A DNA stretch of 64,000 bases, from the NCBI RefSeq assembly GCF_000787855.1, contig NZ_BBPQ01000001.1, positions 246,025 to 310,024 of the forward strand. Direction: 5' to 3'. The notes below the pieces were generated by a model. The model was given only the letters and a program-made list of their open reading frames with translations, was not told the DNA's origin and did not search any database. Position 1 is the stretch's first letter. Each line of letters starts with the position of its first letter. Below, piece by piece: positions 61,302 through 64,000 of the stretch. This DNA comes from Streptacidiphilus anmyonensis (GTDB taxonomy: Bacteria; Actinomycetota; Actinomycetes; Streptomycetales; Streptomycetaceae). Both the position numbers and the translations under genes were made by a program.

Positions 61302-62846
61302 TCACCCCGACAGCACGGCCTGCATGACGGCCTTCGCGATCGGAGCCGCCAGACCGCCGCCGCTGACGTCGGCCCGGTTGGCGTCGCTGTCCTCGATCAC
61401 CACGGCGACCGCGACCGGCGAGACGGCCGTGGCGCTGGGCTTCGCGTAGGAGATGAACCAGGCGTAGGGGACACCGCTGTTCCCGACGCCGTTCTGGGCC
61501 GTCCCGGTCTTCCCGCCGACGACGACCCCGGGGATCTGCGCGCTGGTCCCCGTCCCGCTGTCGACCACACCCACCATCGCCTGCTGGATCTGCGCGGCGA
61601 CGCCCGCCGAGAAGGGCCGGCTGAAACTCCTGTTCCCGAAGCTCTGCACGGTGGCGCCGTCGCTGCGGGTCACCTTGTCCAGCAGCCGGGGCTGCATCAG
61701 CGTCCCGTTGTTGGCCACAGCGGCCGCGACCTCGGCCATCTCCAACGGCGTGGCCGCGGTGTCGTACTGGCCGATGGAGGAGAGCGCGAGAAGGGCCTGG
61801 CTGGTCAGGTCGGTGTCGAAGTTGCTCCTGGCCACGGCCACCGGGATCGTCTGGAGCGACTGATTGAAGCCGAACGCCTCCGCCATCCGCACCATGTTCT
61901 GCGCGCCGACGTCCACGCCGACCTTGCCGAAGACGGTGTTGCACGACACCTGGAGCGCGTAGGCCAGCGTCGCGTTCGTGCACGCGTCGCTCGCCGACTC
62001 GTTGGTGATCGCATGGTCGGTGTCCTTGGGCGTGTACGGATCCGGCGAGTTCGTCGGGACGTCGATCCCGCTGTAGAGCCCGTACTGCAGGGCTGCCGCG
62101 AGCGTCACCACCTTGAAGGTCGAGCCCGGCGGATAGGTCTGCCGCAGGGCGCGGTTCAGCATCGGCTGCGTGGAGTCCGCGTTCAGCCGCGTCCAGTCGG
62201 CGACCGTGGCCGGTCCGGTGCCGGTGATGCCGTTCGGGTCGTACGACGGGGCGCTGGCCAGGGCCAGGATCCGCCCTGTCGCCGGTTCGATGGCGGCGAC
62301 CGCGCCGCGTTTGCCGCCGAGCCCCTGAAACGCGGCGCGCTGCACCCTCGGATTGATCGTCGTGAACACGTTTCCGCCCGGCACCGGGGCACGCGAGATC
62401 GCGTCCCAGACCGGGTTCGTCGACAGACGGCTGTCCTGACCGGTGAGGATCCGGTCCTCGACGCCCTCGATGAGGGTGTTCCCGTAGGTCTGCGAGGAGA
62501 ATCCGGTGACCGGCGCGTAGAACGCGCCGTCGGTGTAGGTCCGCTGGTAGGCGAGAGTGCCGCCGGTCTTCTTGGAGCCGGTGACGGCCTCTCCCGCTAC
62601 CAGGATGTTCCCCCGGGGCTGGCTGTAGCGGGCGATGACGGTGCGTTGGTTCGCCGCGTTCTCGTTGAGCGACTTGCCCTGGAAGACCTGCAGCCGCGTG
62701 GCGTTGGCCAGCAGGAGCAGGATCAGGGCCAGGCAGAAGAGCCCGGCGCGGCGGCCGGTGCGGCTCAGGGAGAGCCGCACCGCGCCGCGAGGCGGCCCGG
62801 GCCGCTGGGCCGGGCCGCCCTGGTTCCGCGCGGTCCTCCGGTTCAC
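61302..62846 (-). CDS. Class B penicillin-binding protein (PbpA-like transpeptidase)
   Basis: 514 residues. Cytoplasmic basic N-terminus (about 33 residues with RTARNQGGPAQRPGPPRG) then one membrane anchor (GLFCLALILLLLANATRL). Dimerisation domain (SQPRGNILVAGEAVTGS), then the transpeptidase: PPGS242TFK245, S301-C-N and K446-T-G (GGKTGTAQ). Crosslinks peptidoglycan with the RodA/FtsW partner immediately upstream; the GTG overlaps that stop by 4 nt, so the two are translationally coupled. Confidence 0.95.
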   Translation of the reverse strand: MNRRTARNQGGPAQRPGPPRGAVRLSLSRTGRRAGLFCLALILLLLANATRLQVFQGKSLNENAANQRTVIARYSQPRGNILVAGEAVTGSKKTGGTLAYQRTYTDGAFYAPVTGFSSQTYGNTLIEGVEDRILTGQDSRLSTNPVWDAISRAPVPGGNVFTTINPRVQRAAFQGLGGKRGAVAAIEPATGRILALASAPSYDPNGITGTGPATVADWTRLNADSTQPMLNRALRQTYPPGSTFKVVTLAAALQYGLYSGIDVPTNSPDPYTPKDTDHAITNESASDACTNATLAYALQVSCNTVFGKVGVDVGAQNMVRMAEAFGFNQSLQTIPVAVARSNFDTDLTSQALLALSSIGQYDTAATPLEMAEVAAAVANNGTLMQPRLLDKVTRSDGATVQSFGNRSFSRPFSAGVAAQIQQAMVGVVDSGTGTSAQIPGVVVGGKTGTAQNGVGNSGVPYAWFISYAKPSATAVSPVAVAVVIEDSDANRADVSGGGLAAPIAKAVMQAVLSG

Positions 62847-64000
62847 GGGCGCGGCACCGCCTGGGTCTCCTCGCCGCCCGGATCTTCGTCGGCCGGTGTC
62901 CCCTCGCCCGGCACCCCCTCGCCCGGCACCCCCTCACCCGGTTCCCCCTCATCCGGGCCCGATTCGCCGCGGGCCGCCGAGTCCGCGTCAGAGCCCGGGG
63001 GCGGCGTGAGCAACTGCGGGACTGGTAGGCGGGGGCGTCGTGCGGCGTCGCCCAGCTTCACCAGCAGGGCGATCAGGATCCAGTTCGTCACCAGCGAGGA
63101 GCCGCCCTGGGCCAGGAACGGCATGGTCATTCCGGTCAACGGGATCAGATCGGTGACCCCGCCCGCCACCACGAAGACCTGGAGTGCCAGCAGGGAGGCG
63201 AGTCCGATGGCCAGCAGACGCCCGAAGGGGTCGCGGAGCTCGCGGCCGATCCGGTAGCCGCGGACCACGACGATGGCGTAGAGGAGGAACAGGGCGGCCA
63301 GGCCGACCAGCCCGATCTCCTCGCCGAAGGTGGCCAGGATCCAGTCCGACTTCATCGCGAAGCCGATCAGGTAGGAGTGGCCGAGCCCGAGGCCGGTGCC
63401 GAGCAGGCCGCCGGCCGCGAAGGCGAACAGGGACTCGGCGAGTTGACTGGGCCCCTGCCCGAGCCGAATGGTGCGCATCGGATCGAGCCAGTCGAGGAAA
63501 CGGACATGGACGTGGGGCTCCCACAGGGCCACCGGCACGACCGCGACGCCGACCAGGACCAAACCCACCGCGATCCAGCCCGTCCGGGCCGTCGCCACAT
63601 AGAGCATGACCACGAAGAGGCCGAAGAAGATCAGCAGGGTGCCCAGGTCCTGCTCCAGGAAGAGGATCGCGGCACCGACCAGCCAGATCAGCACAATCGG
63701 GCCGAGATTGCGGCCGCGCGGCAGCTCCAGCCGCCAGATCCGACGTCCGGTCAGCGCCAGGGCGTCGCGATGCTGGGCCAGGTAGGAGGCGAAGAAGATC
63801 GCCAGCGCGATCTTGGCGATCTCACCGGGTTGGAACGAGAGAGGGCCGATCTTGATCCAGATCTTGGCCCCGTAGACCGCGGGCAGGAAGGCCGGAACGA
63901 TCATCAGCAGCAGCGTGGTCAAGGCCACCACGTAGGCGTAGCGCTGCAGCACGCGATAGTCGCGGAGCAGCACGACGACGGCGATGAACAGGCCGACGCC
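62843..64000 (-). CDS. RodA/FtsW/SpoVE family peptidoglycan polymerase, 5' end outside the window
   Basis: Partial; the frame runs into the window edge (residues G-V-G-L-F-I-A-V-V-V just before LLRDYRVLQRY). About nine membrane segments are visible. SEDS motifs: IKIGPLSFQPGEIAKIALAI, EQDLGTLLIFFG (catalytic Asp region), SQLAESLFAFAAGGLLGTGL, YLIGFAMKSDWILATFGEEIG, IPLTGMTMPFLAQGGSSL. The C-terminal 60 residues are cytoplasmic and repeat-rich (GEGVPGEGVPGEGTPADEDP). It is a glycosyltransferase that polymerises lipid II with the coupled PBP. Confidence 0.95.
   Translation of the reverse strand, partial: GVGLFIAVVVLLRDYRVLQRYAYVVALTTLLLMIVPAFLPAVYGAKIWIKIGPLSFQPGEIAKIALAIFFASYLAQHRDALALTGRRIWRLELPRGRNLGPIVLIWLVGAAILFLEQDLGTLLIFFGLFVVMLYVATARTGWIAVGLVLVGVAVVPVALWEPHVHVRFLDWLDPMRTIRLGQGPSQLAESLFAFAAGGLLGTGLGLGHSYLIGFAMKSDWILATFGEEIGLVGLAALFLLYAIVVVRGYRIGRELRDPFGRLLAIGLASLLALQVFVVAGGVTDLIPLTGMTMPFLAQGGSSLVTNWILIALLVKLGDAARRPRLPVPQLLTPPPGSDADSAARGESGPDEGEPGEGVPGEGVPGEGTPADEDPGGEETQAVPRP

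Overview
The window is about 72% GC with strongly GC-biased third codon positions, many GTG starts, AGGAG-type ribosome binding sites and dense gene packing. Gene content (PEP carboxylase, Rpf-type muralytic enzyme, DasR-type chitinase promoter, Tat and GDSL exoproteins, WXG/ESX-like proteins, SUKH immunity proteins, Pmt mannosyltransferase) points to a mycelial actinomycete of the Streptomycetaceae (Streptomyces, Kitasatospora or Streptacidiphilus). Most of it is a conserved chromosomal core. No insertion sequence, integrase, CRISPR array or rRNA operon was seen.

Layout. 0.15-5.3 kb: a compact divergent island of polymorphic-toxin-type domains (two deaminase folds, one WHH/HNH nuclease fold) joined or paired with immunity-type domains (Imm35/YrhB-like, SUKH-4, SUKH-1, SUKH-3). 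None carries a visible export signal. 5.4-8.1 kb: sensor kinase, membrane protein and GntR regulator. 8.3-11 kb: ppc with its terminator. 11.2-14.9 kb: tandem paralogous secreted proteins. 15-19 kb: glmU-prs-rplY-pth housekeeping run with tRNA-Gln upstream. 19.4-21.4 kb: acyl desaturase and TetR regulator with a palindromic operator. 21.5-23.3 kb: VOC protein and the divergent tam/tamR pair. 23.4-27.6 kb: GDSL hydrolase, MprF-like lysyltransferase, rhomboid-like protein. 27.7-34.8 kb: atypical LuxR-type regulator, ferredoxin-NADP reductase, galTEK operon, second atypical LuxR-type regulator. 35 kb: tRNA-Thr, then a five-gene translationally coupled operon starting with two ESX/type VII-like proteins. 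38.7-48.2 kb: ABC-F ATPase, MarR remnant, ispE, rsmA, rpf, tatD, metG, zinc-ribbon protein, rsmI. 48.5-55.6 kb: pmt, a class B PBP, a Tat lipoprotein of the dimethylformamidase-beta type and a GT87-like membrane protein. 55.9-58.3 kb: two-component system. 58.6-61.2 kb: GH18 chitinase and ribokinase. 61.3-64 kb: class B PBP plus a RodA/FtsW flippase-polymerase cut by the window end.

How the genes work together. The galTEK operon is a complete Leloir pathway. prs, glmU, ispE, metG, pth, rsmA and rsmI serve nucleotide, envelope, isoprenoid and translation needs. pmt, the two PBPs, RodA and Rpf serve envelope growth. The TamR/Tam pair links aconitate metabolism to its own repression. The two best candidates for poorly described biology are the toxin/SUKH island at the left end and the five-gene ESX-like operon at 35.3-38.7 kb, which holds a pair of adjacent, related small proteins with polyproline tails.

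Limits. All calls come from reading the sequence and from knowledge of protein families; no database search was run. Several starts were moved from the longest frame to positions supported by ribosome binding sites, family length or overlap, as explained in each entry.
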